Made by a program: the position numbers and the translations under genes. The notes beneath the pieces were generated by a model, which was not told the DNA's origin, did not search any database, and saw only the letters and a list, made by a program, of their open reading frames with translations. From positions 310,001-374,000 of the forward strand of contig NZ_KB894685.1 of NCBI RefSeq assembly GCF_000374565.1: 64,000 bases of DNA. Direction: 5' to 3'. The stretch is from Siminovitchia fordii DSM 16014 = CIP 108821. GTDB lineage: Bacteria > Bacillota > Bacilli > Bacillales > Bacillaceae_C. Position 1 is the first letter of the stretch. Every line of letters starts with the position of its first letter. Below are positions 27,711 through 37,480 of the stretch, in pieces.

Positions 27711-28700
27711 TTAATCCTCGGCCTTTTCGATTGCATCTGAAAATAGCCCATACACATATTTCTCCGGATCAAACACTTGAAGATCGTCCATTTTTTCGCC
27801 AAGACCGACAAATTTCACCGGAATGTTCATTTCATTACGGATTGCCAATACGATCCCGCCCTTGGCAGTCCCATCAAGTTTAGATAAGACGATGCCGCTG
27901 ACATCCGTTGCTTCCTTAAATGTTTTTGCCTGTACAAGAGCATTTTGTCCAGTTGTCGCATCCAACACAAGGAGAACTTCATGGGGTGCTCCCGGAATCT
28001 CCCGCTCAATCACTCTTTTGATCTTTTCCAGTTCTTTCATGAGATTGACTTTATTTTGAAGGCGCCCTGCTGTATCACACAGCAGTATATCCACTTTACG
28101 AGATCTGGCTGCCTGCACTGCATCATACATGACAGCTGCCGGGTCTGACCCCTCAGCCTGCTTAATGACATCGACACCGACACGCTCCCCCCATACTTCG
28201 AGCTGTTCAATGGCTCCGGCACGGAAAGTGTCGCCTGCAGCCAGGAGTACATTTTTCCCTTCAGATTTGAACTTATGGGCAAGCTTACCGATGGTGGTTG
28301 TTTTACCTACCCCATTCACTCCGACAAACAAAATAACCGTAAGGGCATCTTCCTGGATGTTGAGAGTGTTAAGGTTCTCTTCACCGGATTCGTATATTTC
28401 AATCAGTTTCTCGGATATTACAGATTGCACATCTCCTGGATCTTTTAAATTTCTTTTTTTCACTTCCATTTTCAATTCTTCCACCAGTTCCATGACCGTT
28501 TCAAAGCCGACATCCGCCTGGATCAAAATTTCCTCCAGTTCTTCAAAAAAATCTTCATCGACCGTACGGTAACGGGAGACCAGATCATTGATTTTATTGG
28601 AAAAATTATCACGGGTTTTCACAAGTCCATCTTTAAATTTTTCCGAAATAGAGTCACTGGAAGCTGTTAATTTATCTTTCAGCCTTTTAAAAAAGCTCAT
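27711..28700 (-). CDS. ftsY: Signal recognition particle receptor FtsY
   Basis: 329 residues from ATG 28700 (MSFFKRLKDKL), with GAGGTGA 5 nt upstream. N domain, then G domain with GVNGVGKTTTIGK (127-139), DTAGRLQNK, TKLDGTAKGG-like SKLDGTAKGGIVL. It is the membrane-associated GTPase receptor for Ffh-nascent chains. It follows smc by 17 nt, so rnc-smc-ftsY form an operon. Confidence 0.98.
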   Translation of the reverse strand: MSFFKRLKDKLTASSDSISEKFKDGLVKTRDNFSNKINDLVSRYRTVDEDFFEELEEILIQADVGFETVMELVEELKMEVKKRNLKDPGDVQSVISEKLIEIYESGEENLNTLNIQEDALTVILFVGVNGVGKTTTIGKLAHKFKSEGKNVLLAAGDTFRAGAIEQLEVWGERVGVDVIKQAEGSDPAAVMYDAVQAARSRKVDILLCDTAGRLQNKVNLMKELEKIKRVIEREIPGAPHEVLLVLDATTGQNALVQAKTFKEATDVSGIVLSKLDGTAKGGIVLAIRNEMNIPVKFVGLGEKMDDLQVFDPEKYVYGLFSDAIEKAED

Positions 28701-28717
28701 TTGCATCACCTCAATTT

Positions 28718-31700
28718 TTAAATTTGCGCCATCATCCGTTCTTCTTCCAATTTGACAGATACTAGCTTTGAAACACCCGATTCTTGCATAGTGATCCCAT
28801 ATAAGACATCAGCACCAGCCATTGTTCCCTGTCTGTGGGTGATCACAATGAATTGGGTGTTTTCGCTGAATTTTTTTAAATATTCACTGAACCGATTGAC
28901 ATTTGCCTCATCCAGGGCTGCTTCAACTTCATCCAGAACACAAAAAGGCACAGGTCTGACCTTCAAGATTGAAAAGAGCAATGCGATGGCAGTCAAGGAT
29001 CTTTCTCCTCCGGACAGTAAACTTAGATTCTGGAGCTTCTTTCCCGGCGGCTGGGCAATGATATCAACCCCTGTATATAACAAATCATCGGGCTGTGTCA
29101 ATCTCAACTCCGCTCTTCCTCCTCCAAACAAGGAGGAAAACACTCCTTGGAATGCCTGTTGAATGGATTGGAACGTTCTGCCAAATCTTTTTGTCATTTC
29201 TTCGTCCATTTCATCCATGATTTGGTATAGTGTTTCTTTCGCACGTAAAAGATCTGTCTGCTGTTCCATTAAAAATTGGCTACGGTTGTTCACCCTTTTA
29301 TATTCCTCGATCGCTCCTATGTTTACAGTTCCGATTTCCGATATTTCCTTTTTGAGCTCATCCCGCCTTTGCTTCGCTTCGGAAACTTCCACAGATAAAG
29401 AAAATTCATTTTGGGCACGCTCAAAGGAGATGGTGAATTCATCTCTCAAAGTTTTTATGAGATTCTCCATCTCAAGTTCAAGGCGATTAACCTTCAGTTC
29501 TTCGCCTTTCAGTTTATCTGCCAGTCTTTTTTGCTGTCTTGCAAGTTCTTTCAACTCAATCTCCTTGCCAGAGACAGCTTCCTGAAGCCGAGCTCTTTCA
29601 TTTCGGCAATTTGAGATATTTTGAAATGTTTCCTCTCTCCTGGCTTGGACTTTCTCTGCTTCTTTCTCTAGTTCAGCTACTTGGCCCAATATATCTTCAT
29701 TTTCGGCATAAAGAGCATTCAATTCTTTATGGGCTGCTTCTGACTCCAAGCTTGTTTGTTCAATCGAAGCCTCTATCCGCTCAAGATTCGATTGTGCTGC
29801 AACCAGTTGTTCTTCTAATTGGGCATTTTGAATGTTCAATTGGTTGATTGAAGACATAAGAAGATCTTTTGAACTTTGTTGTAAGCTTTTCTTTTCAGAT
29901 AGACCCTGTATTTTTTCTTCCAATGAACGAATGGACTGTTCCATGTTTTTTATGGCTTCTGTAATTTCATGCTTATGGAGCTTTAACGTTTCTTCTTCTT
30001 CAGCAAGCTCCTTTTCCTCCATCGCACAAAGAGTAAGATATTCTTCGGTGTTTTTCTTTGAAATCTCTAGCCGTGCAGCATCTGACTGAAGCTCATAAAG
30101 CAAGCCTTCCAATTCTTTCTTTTTCGTCTGCCCTTGAGACATACGTTTTTCGTAATCAGCCAGTTTTTCTTTTACACTATTGACAGACAACTCAGTGGAA
30201 GTTATCTCGCGTTCCAAAACAACAAGATCTTTTCTGATCTGTTCAAGTTGATTTTTCCTTCCGATCAAAGAGCTCTTTTTTTGCTTGGATGCTCCACCGG
30301 TCATGGAGCCTCCCGGATTGATGATTTCCCCGGCCTGAGTGACAATGCGCAACCGATAATCAGCCAACTTTGCCAATTCCCCGGCGCCCTTTAAATCTTT
30401 TGCAACAACGACGTTGCCGAGCAAATACCTGATTACAGGTTCATATTTCTTTTCACAGCCTACCAAGTCTGCGGCTACACCCAGAAAAGAATCGTGGTTC
30501 TGAAGGACCGCCTTTACGCTTGCGTTGAGGTATTTCGCCTTTATTATACTTAAAGGCAGAAAGGTAGCCCTTCCCAGGCGATTCTTTTTCAAATAGTTGA
30601 TTGCCTCACGCCCGTCGGCTTCGGTTTGGACCACTACGTGTTGAACCGCACCGCCAAGAGCCGTCTCTATCCCCGTTTCAAGTTCCTTCGGAACGTGGAT
30701 TAAATCTGCAGCACTGCCTTCAATGCCGTGTAAAATTGTTCCCTTGCCTTTTAGGATCTCACGAACCCCTTGCATGTAACCAGCATAATCTTCCTCCATC
30801 GTTTCAAGGCTCTCTTTTTTCGCTTTCAATTGCTGATGTTCACGGTACAATTGAAATAGCCTTGACTGCTGAAGCTCACTCTGTTTTTTGAGAGATTCCG
30901 ATTCCTCTAAAAAAAGCTGCTCTTCTTTTTCAAAAGCGCTTATCCGGTCCTTCAGTTCCTGCAGCTTCTCATGCTTTATTCTGAGTTCTTTTTCTAACGA
31001 AGTCTTTTCTTCGTCGTATTTATTTTTGTCCCCTGCAAGTTTTTGCAATCTTACTTCCATCTGGTCTAATTGTTTTTCAATATACTGAAGTTCATTTTTG
31101 TCTGAAACATGCTCGTTCATCAAGTCAACGTAGTCACTTTTTAATGATTCAATTGTATGATCGATTGAATCATCCAACTGATTCAGTTCCCTCTTCTTTT
31201 CCGATAGCTGCTTCTTAAAAGCATCTGCTTCAGTCTGTTTTTGTGAGATGAGTCGTTCTGTTTCCCTTTTTTCATTCAGTAGTTCGTTGTTTTTTGCCTG
31301 TGCGTTCTTTATTTTTTCTTCCAGCATATCCTTATTTCGGACCGCATTTCTGTTTTTTTCCTGAAGTACCTGGCGCCTGCCTTCAAGCTTCTCCAAATGT
31401 TCGGAAACCGAAAGAAGCTCTTCCTGTAAACGGCTTATATTCTCATCCAATTCATTTTGTCTTTTTCTTTCTTCATCCGTTGCCACTTCAAGTTGGTGCA
31501 CTTCATTGGATAGCTTGATTTCTGAGTCTGTATGTGCTTCAACCTCACTTTTTATTTTCTCCCACTTGCCATATAGATTCTCAATTTCCCGGACGATGAG
31601 GGCCCCTTCAATTTTCTTCAGCTCATCCTGCTTTTCGAGAAACTTTTCAGCTGTTTCAGCCTGTTCCTTCAATACAACAAGCTGGCTATCCAATTCATGA

Positions 31701-32284
31701 AGAATATCTTGTACACGGTTAAGATTCTCTTCTGTCTCAGTAAGCTTTTCTTCGGTTTTTTTCTTGCGCTGCTTATATTTGAGCACACCTGCGGCTTCTT
31801 CAAAAATGGTTCGCCGCTCTTCGGGTTTACTATTTAAAATTTGGTCCACTTTTCCCTGGCTAATGATAGAAAATGCTTCGCGGCCCAGGCCAGAGTCTGT
31901 AAACAGGTCAACGATGTCCCTTAATCTACAAGGATTGTCGTTGATGAAAAATTCACTTTCTCCGGTTCGGAAAACACGTCTTTTTACACTGACCTCATTA
32001 TAATCGATAGGCAGTTTTCCTGCCTGATTATCCAAAATAATGGATACTTCAGCATAATTCAGAGGTTTCCTTCCATCACTGCCTGCAAAAATGATGTCTT
32101 CCATCGTACCGCCGCGCAGGGACTTGGCGGATTGCTCCCCAAGAACCCAGCGGAGCGCATCGGTTACATTACTTTTTCCACTGCCATTCGGTCCCACAAC
32201 AGCAGTTACACCAGGGACAAATTCCAGTTCCGTTTTTTCTGCAAATGACTTAAAGCCATAAATGTTCAACTGCTTGAGGAACAA
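28718..32284 (-). CDS. smc: Chromosome partition protein Smc
   Basis: 1188 residues. N-terminal head with GPNGSGKSN (31-39), two long coiled coils flanking a hinge with SFLGVAADLV and INPGGSMTGGASKQKK, and C-terminal head with LLSGGERSLTAIALLF and VLDEVEAALDEANV. With ScpA/ScpB it loads at parS and organises the chromosome. The start is TTG 32284 with AAGGAGG 8 nt upstream. An out-of-frame GTG between them is ignored. Confidence 0.98.
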   Translation of the reverse strand: MFLKQLNIYGFKSFAEKTELEFVPGVTAVVGPNGSGKSNVTDALRWVLGEQSAKSLRGGTMEDIIFAGSDGRKPLNYAEVSIILDNQAGKLPIDYNEVSVKRRVFRTGESEFFINDNPCRLRDIVDLFTDSGLGREAFSIISQGKVDQILNSKPEERRTIFEEAAGVLKYKQRKKKTEEKLTETEENLNRVQDILHELDSQLVVLKEQAETAEKFLEKQDELKKIEGALIVREIENLYGKWEKIKSEVEAHTDSEIKLSNEVHQLEVATDEERKRQNELDENISRLQEELLSVSEHLEKLEGRRQVLQEKNRNAVRNKDMLEEKIKNAQAKNNELLNEKRETERLISQKQTEADAFKKQLSEKKRELNQLDDSIDHTIESLKSDYVDLMNEHVSDKNELQYIEKQLDQMEVRLQKLAGDKNKYDEEKTSLEKELRIKHEKLQELKDRISAFEKEEQLFLEESESLKKQSELQQSRLFQLYREHQQLKAKKESLETMEEDYAGYMQGVREILKGKGTILHGIEGSAADLIHVPKELETGIETALGGAVQHVVVQTEADGREAINYLKKNRLGRATFLPLSIIKAKYLNASVKAVLQNHDSFLGVAADLVGCEKKYEPVIRYLLGNVVVAKDLKGAGELAKLADYRLRIVTQAGEIINPGGSMTGGASKQKKSSLIGRKNQLEQIRKDLVVLEREITSTELSVNSVKEKLADYEKRMSQGQTKKKELEGLLYELQSDAARLEISKKNTEEYLTLCAMEEKELAEEEETLKLHKHEITEAIKNMEQSIRSLEEKIQGLSEKKSLQQSSKDLLMSSINQLNIQNAQLEEQLVAAQSNLERIEASIEQTSLESEAAHKELNALYAENEDILGQVAELEKEAEKVQARREETFQNISNCRNERARLQEAVSGKEIELKELARQQKRLADKLKGEELKVNRLELEMENLIKTLRDEFTISFERAQNEFSLSVEVSEAKQRRDELKKEISEIGTVNIGAIEEYKRVNNRSQFLMEQQTDLLRAKETLYQIMDEMDEEMTKRFGRTFQSIQQAFQGVFSSLFGGGRAELRLTQPDDLLYTGVDIIAQPPGKKLQNLSLLSGGERSLTAIALLFSILKVRPVPFCVLDEVEAALDEANVNRFSEYLKKFSENTQFIVITHRQGTMAGADVLYGITMQESGVSKLVSVKLEEERMMAQI

Positions 32285-32314
32285 TCACTTTTCCTCCTTT
32301 TCATCTACCATCTA

Positions 32315-33046
32315 TCACTGTTCATTCAATTTTCCAAGGGCCATCTGTGCAGCATGCTGCTCGGCCTCTTTCTTGGAACGGCCTTTTCCTTCACCGAGCA
32401 CTTCTCCATTGAGTGTGACCTGCGATTCAAATAGCCGGTTATGAGCCGGGCCGTGTTCCTTCAAAATTTGATATTCAAGCGTACCGGATCCGTCTCTTTG
32501 GACAACTTCCTGCAATTGGCTTTTAAAATCCATCACATGAGAAAAAGCACCTATTTCAACCTTTGGAAAAACAATCTCATCCAAAAATGCCTGGGTTTTC
32601 TCCAACCCCTGATCAAGGTATAAAGCTCCAATATATGCTTCAAATGCGTCTGCAAGCAATGCAGGCCTTTTCCTTCCCCCCGTCATCTCTTCCCCTTTAC
32701 CGAGCAGGACTGCTTCACCAAATTCCAGTTCGTTGGCAAATGTGACAAGAGATGGCTCACAAACAATTGCCGCTCTTAATTTCGTCAATTCACCTTCGCT
32801 CATCATAGGGTATTTTTCATATAAAAATTGGGAGACTGTCAATTCCAAGACAGCGTCACCGAGAAATTCAAGGCGTTCATTGTCTTCATACGGTTTTTTG
32901 CGATGCTCATTCACATAGGATGAATGTGTAAAAGCTTTCTTTAATAGTTTTTCATTTGAGAAATGGATGCCTGTCCGCTCCTGCAGCTTTTTAAACAGGC
33001 ACGCCTCCCTTTCCGCCGCTTTTGCATCTCTTCTAGATTTTCGCAT
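32315..33046 (-). CDS. rnc: Ribonuclease III
   Basis: 243 residues. The RNase III signature [13 protein letters not shown] (about 60-72) and [17 protein letters not shown] give the catalytic acidic residues. The C-terminal dsRNA-binding domain is [20 protein letters not shown]. It processes rRNA and scRNA precursors. AAGGTGG lies 7 nt before the ATG. It is first in rnc-smc-ftsY and follows the acpP terminator. Confidence 0.97.
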   Translation of the reverse strand: MRKSRRDAKAAEREACLFKKLQERTGIHFSNEKLLKKAFTHSSYVNEHRKKPYEDNERLEFLGDAVLELTVSQFLYEKYPMMSEGELTKLRAAIVCEPSLVTFANELEFGEAVLLGKGEEMTGGRKRPALLADAFEAYIGALYLDQGLEKTQAFLDEIVFPKVEIGAFSHVMDFKSQLQEVVQRDGSGTLEYQILKEHGPAHNRLFESQVTLNGEVLGEGKGRSKKEAEQHAAQMALGKLNEQ

Positions 33047-33085
33047 TGTCTATCCACCTTATAAGGTAAAGTTAAAGTAGAAAAA

Positions 33086-33108
33086 GCCCCGCTGGCAATC
33101 AACGGGAC
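33086..33108 (-). terminator. Rho-independent terminator after acpP
   Basis: A 9-bp stem with two or three G-U pairs (gccccgctg/caacgggac on plus) and 5-nt loop, followed on minus by CTTTTTC. It separates acpP from rnc; some read-through into rnc is likely, as no strong rnc promoter was seen. Confidence 0.75.
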
Positions 33109-33124
33109 ATTTAGTTTCCAACGA

Positions 33125-33358
33125 CTAGCTATTGCTTTTTATGTAATTGACTGCATCGCCGACAGTGGAAATTTTTTCCGCATCTTCATCGGAAATTTCC
33201 ATATCAAACTCATCTTCCAATTCCATGACAAGTTCTACTACGTCAAGCGAGTCAGCTCCAAGATCATCTTTGAAAGAAGATTCCAATTCAACCTTTGACT
33301 CTTCCACTCCAAGACGGTCTACGATAATTTTAGTTACTCTTTCTTGAATATCTGCCAT
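33125..33358 (-). CDS. acpP: Acyl carrier protein
   Basis: 77 residues, the family length, strongly acidic, with the phosphopantetheine site Ser37 in [15 protein letters not shown]. It carries acyl intermediates in fatty acid synthesis. ATG 33358 has GGAGGTG 6 nt upstream; three extra codons in the open frame are excluded. It is separated from fabG by an unusually long gap and has its own promoter. Confidence 0.98.
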   Translation of the reverse strand: MADIQERVTKIIVDRLGVEESKVELESSFKDDLGADSLDVVELVMELEDEFDMEISDEDAEKISTVGDAVNYIKSNS

Positions 33359-33777
33359 CCGGTTCACCTCCCCTCAAGCCATTATAATCGAAACACTGTA
33401 AGAACAAAAGTGCGAACCTGCCCATCAACCGAAAATGCAGGAACGACCTGATCAGCCCGTCAACCATAATAAGACAATTCCCGATGAAGCAGTTTTTCTG
33501 CCACTCACCAGAAATTGAATGATGACCTCGAGGGACCAAGATTTACAGCTAACAGAGTGACGCCGCTTTGATACAGAAAATATCGCACTACAGGAGCTAA
33601 GCCGTTCACTTCATCAGGAATTTGCTCCTTGAAAAACCTCCGTGCTGCATTTTGACAAGTTTGGTCAAGACCTCACAATTAAGCTATGGTACAAGGAGCA
33701 GTATCTGCTTATTTACCGAAGCACGTTGAATGCAATCTATAGGTATCGTACCCATCAAAGCCTGATAAACATTCACA
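33359..33777. other. Gene-free 419-nt gap between fabG and acpP
   Basis: fabG and acpP are usually close. Besides the acpP promoter at its left end the stretch holds short direct repeats (CCCATCAACC and CCCGTCAACC about 35 nt apart) and a GGAGC/GCTCC pair, but no gene or known element. Confidence 0.55.
33381..33409 (-). promoter_or_regulatory. Probable sigma-A promoter of acpP
   Basis: A perfect TATAAT lies about 23 nt before the ATG. The -35 at 17-nt spacing is the weak TTTTGT. Confidence 0.5.
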
Positions 33778-34521
33778 TTACATGACCATGCCGCCATCAA
33801 TATGAAGCGTCTGGCCGGTAATATAATTAGCATCATCTGAGGCTAGGAATAATACTGCGTTAGCAATATCCGAAGCCTGCCCGAACTTGGCAAGAGGGAT
33901 TTGCTGCAGCATTGCTTCTTTTTGCTCGTTAGTCAACTCGTCTGTCATATCTGTTGTAATAAATCCAGGTGCAATGGCATTGACAGTGATTCCCCGGGAT
34001 GCAAGTTCCCTGGCAGTCGACTTCGTCAGGCCGATCACTCCTGCTTTTGCTGCTACATAGTTGGATTGTCCAGGATTCCCGATGACACCCACAATAGAAG
34101 CGACATTGATGATTCTACCGCTTCTCTGTTTCATCATCTGTCTAGTGACAGCTTTCGTGCAAAGGAAGACTCCTTTTAAGTTTGTGTTAATCACATCATC
34201 CCATTCATCTTCTTTCATTCTCATCAGAAGATTATCCCTGGTGATACCGGCATTATTCACAAGAATGTCAATCTTCCCAAACTTTGCTATCGTATCTTTA
34301 ATCATAGCTTGTACTGCATTACTGTCTGATACGTTGCACTGATAGGTGATGGCTTCTCTACCAATTGCCCTTATTTGCTCAGCGACTTCATTGGCTTTAT
34401 CGGTACTGCCTGCATAGTTCACTACCACATTGGCTCCAGCTTCCGCAAGCGCTAGTGCAGTTGCTCTGCCGATCCCTCTTGAGGCACCCGTTACAAGCGC
34501 TACCTTTCCTTCCAGTTTCAT
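33778..34521 (-). CDS. fabG: 3-oxoacyl-ACP reductase FabG
   Basis: 247 residues, short-chain dehydrogenase. NADPH motif [10 protein letters not shown] (11-20), NNAG near 89, catalytic Ser142, Tyr155 and Lys159 (YVAAK). It reduces beta-ketoacyl-ACP in chain elongation. It overlaps fabD by 4 nt. plsX-fabD-fabG form one unit in the FapR regulon. Confidence 0.98.
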   Translation of the reverse strand: MKLEGKVALVTGASRGIGRATALALAEAGANVVVNYAGSTDKANEVAEQIRAIGREAITYQCNVSDSNAVQAMIKDTIAKFGKIDILVNNAGITRDNLLMRMKEDEWDDVINTNLKGVFLCTKAVTRQMMKQRSGRIINVASIVGVIGNPGQSNYVAAKAGVIGLTKSTARELASRGITVNAIAPGFITTDMTDELTNEQKEAMLQQIPLAKFGQASDIANAVLFLASDDANYITGQTLHIDGGMVM

Positions 34522-35465
34522 ACTGATTCCCCCCTTAATAATTCTATAGCCTGTTGACAGCTTTCCGGATCTTGAACTGAAATTGTCCTGACCTGTCTGT
34601 CCACTTTTCGCACTAATCCGGACAACACTTTTCCAGGTCCGATTTCCACAAACGTATCTACGTCAAGGTTAATAAGCTTTTGTACTGTATCCTCCCATAG
34701 TACCGGGGAATATAGCTGTTCAATCAGTTTTTCCTGAAATGCTTCTTTATTTGTTTCTGGCTCAGCCGTCACATTGACGACTACCGGGACAGAAGCATCA
34801 CGAATAGGAATATCATTCAAGACCGCACCGAACTTTTCGGCTGCGGGCTTCATAAGGCTTGAATGGAATGGACCGCTTACTTGCAATGGAAGGACACGCT
34901 TTGCCCCTCGCTCCTTCGCTTTTTCACCTGCTTTTTGGACACCTGCCACCGTTCCGGAAATAACAATTTGACCAGGACAGTTCATATTGGCCAATTGGAC
35001 TGTGGCCCCTTCTTCGGAAACACTTTCGCAAACTTCCTGAAGGATGCCTCTATCAAGTCCCAAAACAGCGGCCATTGTTCCTTTTCCATCTGGAACAGCT
35101 TCCTCCATATATTCGCCGCGTTTATGTACTGCATAAACTGCATCTGCAAAATCAATTGCTCCGCTGGCGACAAGAGCTGTATATTCACCAAGGCTGTGGC
35201 CCGCAGTATAGTCCGGGTTGATGCCCGCTTCCCCTAAGCTTTGTAAAAGGGCGATACTTGTCGTCAGAAGAGCAGGCTGTGCGTTGGCAGTCAATGTCAA
35301 CTTTTCTTGAGGACCTTCGAAAATAATAGAAGAAAGTGAATATCCCAGACGTTCATCTGCCTGCTCAAAAATCATTTTGGCCTTTTCGTTCACTTCAACC
35401 GCTTCTTTTCCCATGCCTACGGTCTGCGAACCCTGGCCAGGAAAGATAAATGCTATTTTTCCCAA
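34518..35465 (-). CDS. fabD: Malonyl-CoA:ACP transacylase FabD
   Basis: 315 residues. It has FPGQGSQ at the N-terminus, nucleophile Ser91 in [11 protein letters not shown] and the catalytic His in SGPFHSSLM. It transfers malonyl from CoA to ACP. Only 13 nt follow plsX and its stop overlaps fabG. Confidence 0.98.
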   Translation of the reverse strand: MGKIAFIFPGQGSQTVGMGKEAVEVNEKAKMIFEQADERLGYSLSSIIFEGPQEKLTLTANAQPALLTTSIALLQSLGEAGINPDYTAGHSLGEYTALVASGAIDFADAVYAVHKRGEYMEEAVPDGKGTMAAVLGLDRGILQEVCESVSEEGATVQLANMNCPGQIVISGTVAGVQKAGEKAKERGAKRVLPLQVSGPFHSSLMKPAAEKFGAVLNDIPIRDASVPVVVNVTAEPETNKEAFQEKLIEQLYSPVLWEDTVQKLINLDVDTFVEIGPGKVLSGLVRKVDRQVRTISVQDPESCQQAIELLRGESV

Positions 35466-35478
35466 TGTCCAAACCCCT

Positions 35479-36468
35479 TTATTCTTTTTGTTCCGCTACA
35501 GCGGATTTTATCGTTTCGGCCACATCATTCATCACGATATCTCTTGTTTGACGAATCGCATGATACACCGCGTTAGAATTAGACGAACCATGAGCTTTTA
35601 CAACAGGTGCCTGCAAACCGAACAATGCGGCCCCCCCGTACTCCGAATAATCCATCAAGTTCTTCAACTCAACCAAATCTGATTTAATTAATCCAGCGGC
35701 AAGCTTATTTTTAAAGCTGCTTGTGAAGGTCGATTTTAACATTGAAAAGAGGGAAGCAGCGGTCCCTTCTATGGCTTTCAGTACCACATTTCCGGTAAAA
35801 CCGTCTGTAACAACGACATCTGCATGTCCTTCCAGCAATTCACGCGCTTCAATGTTCCCGACAAAATTAACATTAGACCCTTCGAGAAGTTCAAATGTTT
35901 TTTTGGTCAATTCGTTGCCTTTATTGGACTCAGAGCCGATATTTAACAGTGCGACCCTTGGTTTTTCAATTTTTCTCACCTTTTCAGCATATATCTGCCC
36001 CATGAACGCGTACTGAAGAAGATGTTCCGGCTTCGCATCAGCATTTGCTCCCAAATCCAGCATCAAAAAACCTTTTCCATCCAATGTTGGAAGAGTAGGA
36101 GCAAGTGCAGGCCGCTCGATCCCTTTGATTCTACCGACGATAAATAAACCGGCAGTCATCAGTGCTCCGGTATTCCCTGCAGATATGCAGGCATCGGCTT
36201 CACCGTCCGCTACCGCTTGGGCCATTTTCACCATTGAAGCTTCCTTCTTGCGACGGACAGCCCTGACCGGCTCATCCGTGGGACTGATCATTTCATCCGT
36301 ATGGACAATTGTCACCTGTTCATTCGGCTGAAGGTACTTCTCTATCTGTTCTTTATCACCATATAAAATAAACTCAGTATCAGAAAAATCCTGGGCAGCC
36401 TTATTTATGCCTAGAATGACCTCTTTCGGCGCGTGATCGCCGCCCATGGCATCAATTGCTATTTTCAT
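35479..36468 (-). CDS. plsX: Phosphate acyltransferase PlsX
   Basis: 329 residues. [17 protein letters not shown] at the start, then [14 protein letters not shown] and [17 protein letters not shown]. It makes acyl-phosphate from acyl-ACP, the first step to phosphatidic acid with PlsY. In most Firmicutes it directly follows fapR; here 351 nt with hairpins intervene, which could alter its expression. Confidence 0.97.
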   Translation of the reverse strand: MKIAIDAMGGDHAPKEVILGINKAAQDFSDTEFILYGDKEQIEKYLQPNEQVTIVHTDEMISPTDEPVRAVRRKKEASMVKMAQAVADGEADACISAGNTGALMTAGLFIVGRIKGIERPALAPTLPTLDGKGFLMLDLGANADAKPEHLLQYAFMGQIYAEKVRKIEKPRVALLNIGSESNKGNELTKKTFELLEGSNVNFVGNIEARELLEGHADVVVTDGFTGNVVLKAIEGTAASLFSMLKSTFTSSFKNKLAAGLIKSDLVELKNLMDYSEYGGAALFGLQAPVVKAHGSSNSNAVYHAIRQTRDIVMNDVAETIKSAVAEQKE

Positions 36469-36562
36469 AAACTATCTCCCTTTTTTCAAAAGCTAAGGCT
36501 GCAAAAAATTCATTTAAAAACTGTCCACCCACATAACCCGGCGACTTGTAAACTTCACACAG

Positions 36563-36597
36563 CTTCCCTCGAAAAAAGCTCGCTTTTTCGAGGGAAG
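36563..36597. repeat. Perfect 14-bp hairpin in the fapR-plsX gap
   Basis: Arms cttccctcgaaaaa and tttttcgagggaag are exactly complementary around a 7-nt loop. There is no T run after it on either strand, so it is not a standard terminator. It would form in the fapR-plsX transcript. Confidence 0.75.
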
Positions 36598-36689
36598 TTA
36601 ATACAGAGGACACTATAGATCAACATCGGCCTTGATGGATAACATCTCTAGTCCATGAAGGTACATGAAGTACTAAAAACATGTCGATT

Positions 36690-36800
36690 CCAAAGCCTGC
36701 CAAAGCCGCAGAATGAGGCGGCTTGAGGCTGGCTTCTGCGCCGTGTTTCTTTCATCTCACTTCGATCCCACTCTAGAGTGCTCCGGTTTGTACGAAGCTC
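36690..36800 (-). repeat. Divergent copy of the dispersed repeat, reverse orientation
   Basis: On the minus strand it shares GTACAAACnGGAGC and GAAACACGGCG, in the same order, with copy B at 14517-14668. It also contains a strong imperfect stem AAGCCaGCC..AAGCCGC/GCGGCTT..GGCaGGCTT (36692-36733). The leading AAGAAAAGCG part is missing. No gene lies in this 351-nt gap. Confidence 0.55.
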
Positions 36801-36819
36801 ATCAGGTGCCTTCTTTTTC

Positions 36820-37392
36820 TTATTCACTGGAACGGTACATTTCAAATTCTCCCCTGAACGCCAGTTCCCCGCCGACAAAGCTCTCAACATCCACGACCGT
36901 CCGTTTATCACCTTTTTTAAACGGACGGACCTTTGCTTTTGCCACTACCCTCTCTCTTACCTTAACGGAGCGGGTGAAATGGATTTTCGCTTTGACGGTT
37001 AAAGCCAGTTCATCATTGATTACAGCAACTGCAAGTGAATTGGCCTGAGCGAACAAATGATGGCCCCGAGCGATGGAGTTGCGTGTGAAAACATGTTCCT
37101 CCTGCACATCGAATATCGAAATGGCGTTTTGATCCAGATTGAGATCGATCACCTCACCGATAACTTCGCTCATCGGAAGTGATTTTACCTCATTTTCCAC
37201 ATGCTTTTCCGCTACGGATTTAATTCTTTCCCTCAATTCCGGTATTGCCAACTCCATACGATCCAACCTAATGGTCTGTACACTTACCATGAACTTTTCT
37301 GCAAGCTCCTCATCCGTAACAAAAGGATTGGCATCTATCGTCTCTATGAGCAATTTCTGTCTTTCCTTTTTCGAAGGCTTCATCTGATTCAC
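36820..37392 (-). CDS. fapR: Malonyl-CoA-responsive fatty acid repressor FapR
   Basis: 190 residues from GTG 37392 (187 from ATG 37383, which aligns better with the family start MKPSKKERQ). N-terminal helix-turn-helix ([20 protein letters not shown], about 26-45) and C-terminal hot-dog domain ([18 protein letters not shown]) that binds malonyl-CoA. It represses fab and plsX genes until malonyl-CoA accumulates. Its own promoter carries a FapR-type operator, indicating autoregulation. SD sequences for both starts are weak. Confidence 0.96.
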   Translation of the reverse strand: MNQMKPSKKERQKLLIETIDANPFVTDEELAEKFMVSVQTIRLDRMELAIPELRERIKSVAEKHVENEVKSLPMSEVIGEVIDLNLDQNAISIFDVQEEHVFTRNSIARGHHLFAQANSLAVAVINDELALTVKAKIHFTRSVKVRERVVAKAKVRPFKKGDKRTVVDVESFVGGELAFRGEFEMYRSSE

Positions 37393-37406
37393 ATCATTTC
37401 CCGATA

Positions 37407-37423
37407 TTAAGACTTGGTATTAA
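37407..37423 (-). promoter_or_regulatory. FapR operator upstream of fapR
   Basis: The 17-nt TTAATACCAAGTCTTAA keeps the spacing and half-sites of the FapR box (TTAGTACC..GATACTAA form) and lies just after the -10 element. Confidence 0.7.
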
Positions 37424-37427
37424 TAGT

Positions 37428-37456
37428 AGTATATAAAATGCTTTGGAAGCTTGCAA
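37428..37456 (-). promoter_or_regulatory. Sigma-A promoter of fapR(-plsX-fabD-fabG)
   Basis: TTGCAA and TATACT with exactly 17 nt spacing (5/6 each) on the minus strand in the recG-fapR gap. The FapR operator begins 4 nt downstream of the -10, over the start site. Confidence 0.75.
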
Positions 37457-37480
37457 CTAAAAAATCAGCAACTGGGAAGC

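Noticed and set aside
33330-33539. 69-codon minus-strand frame upstream of acpP
   Set aside because: It runs through the acpP promoter and start in another frame; no SD.
36563-36597. Rho-independent terminator between fapR and plsX
   Set aside because: The stem is perfect, but no T run follows on either strand, so it is listed as a hairpin only.
36648-36911. 87-codon minus-strand frame overlapping fapR 3' end
   Set aside because: Composed of the reverse repeat copy and an out-of-frame part of fapR; no domain.
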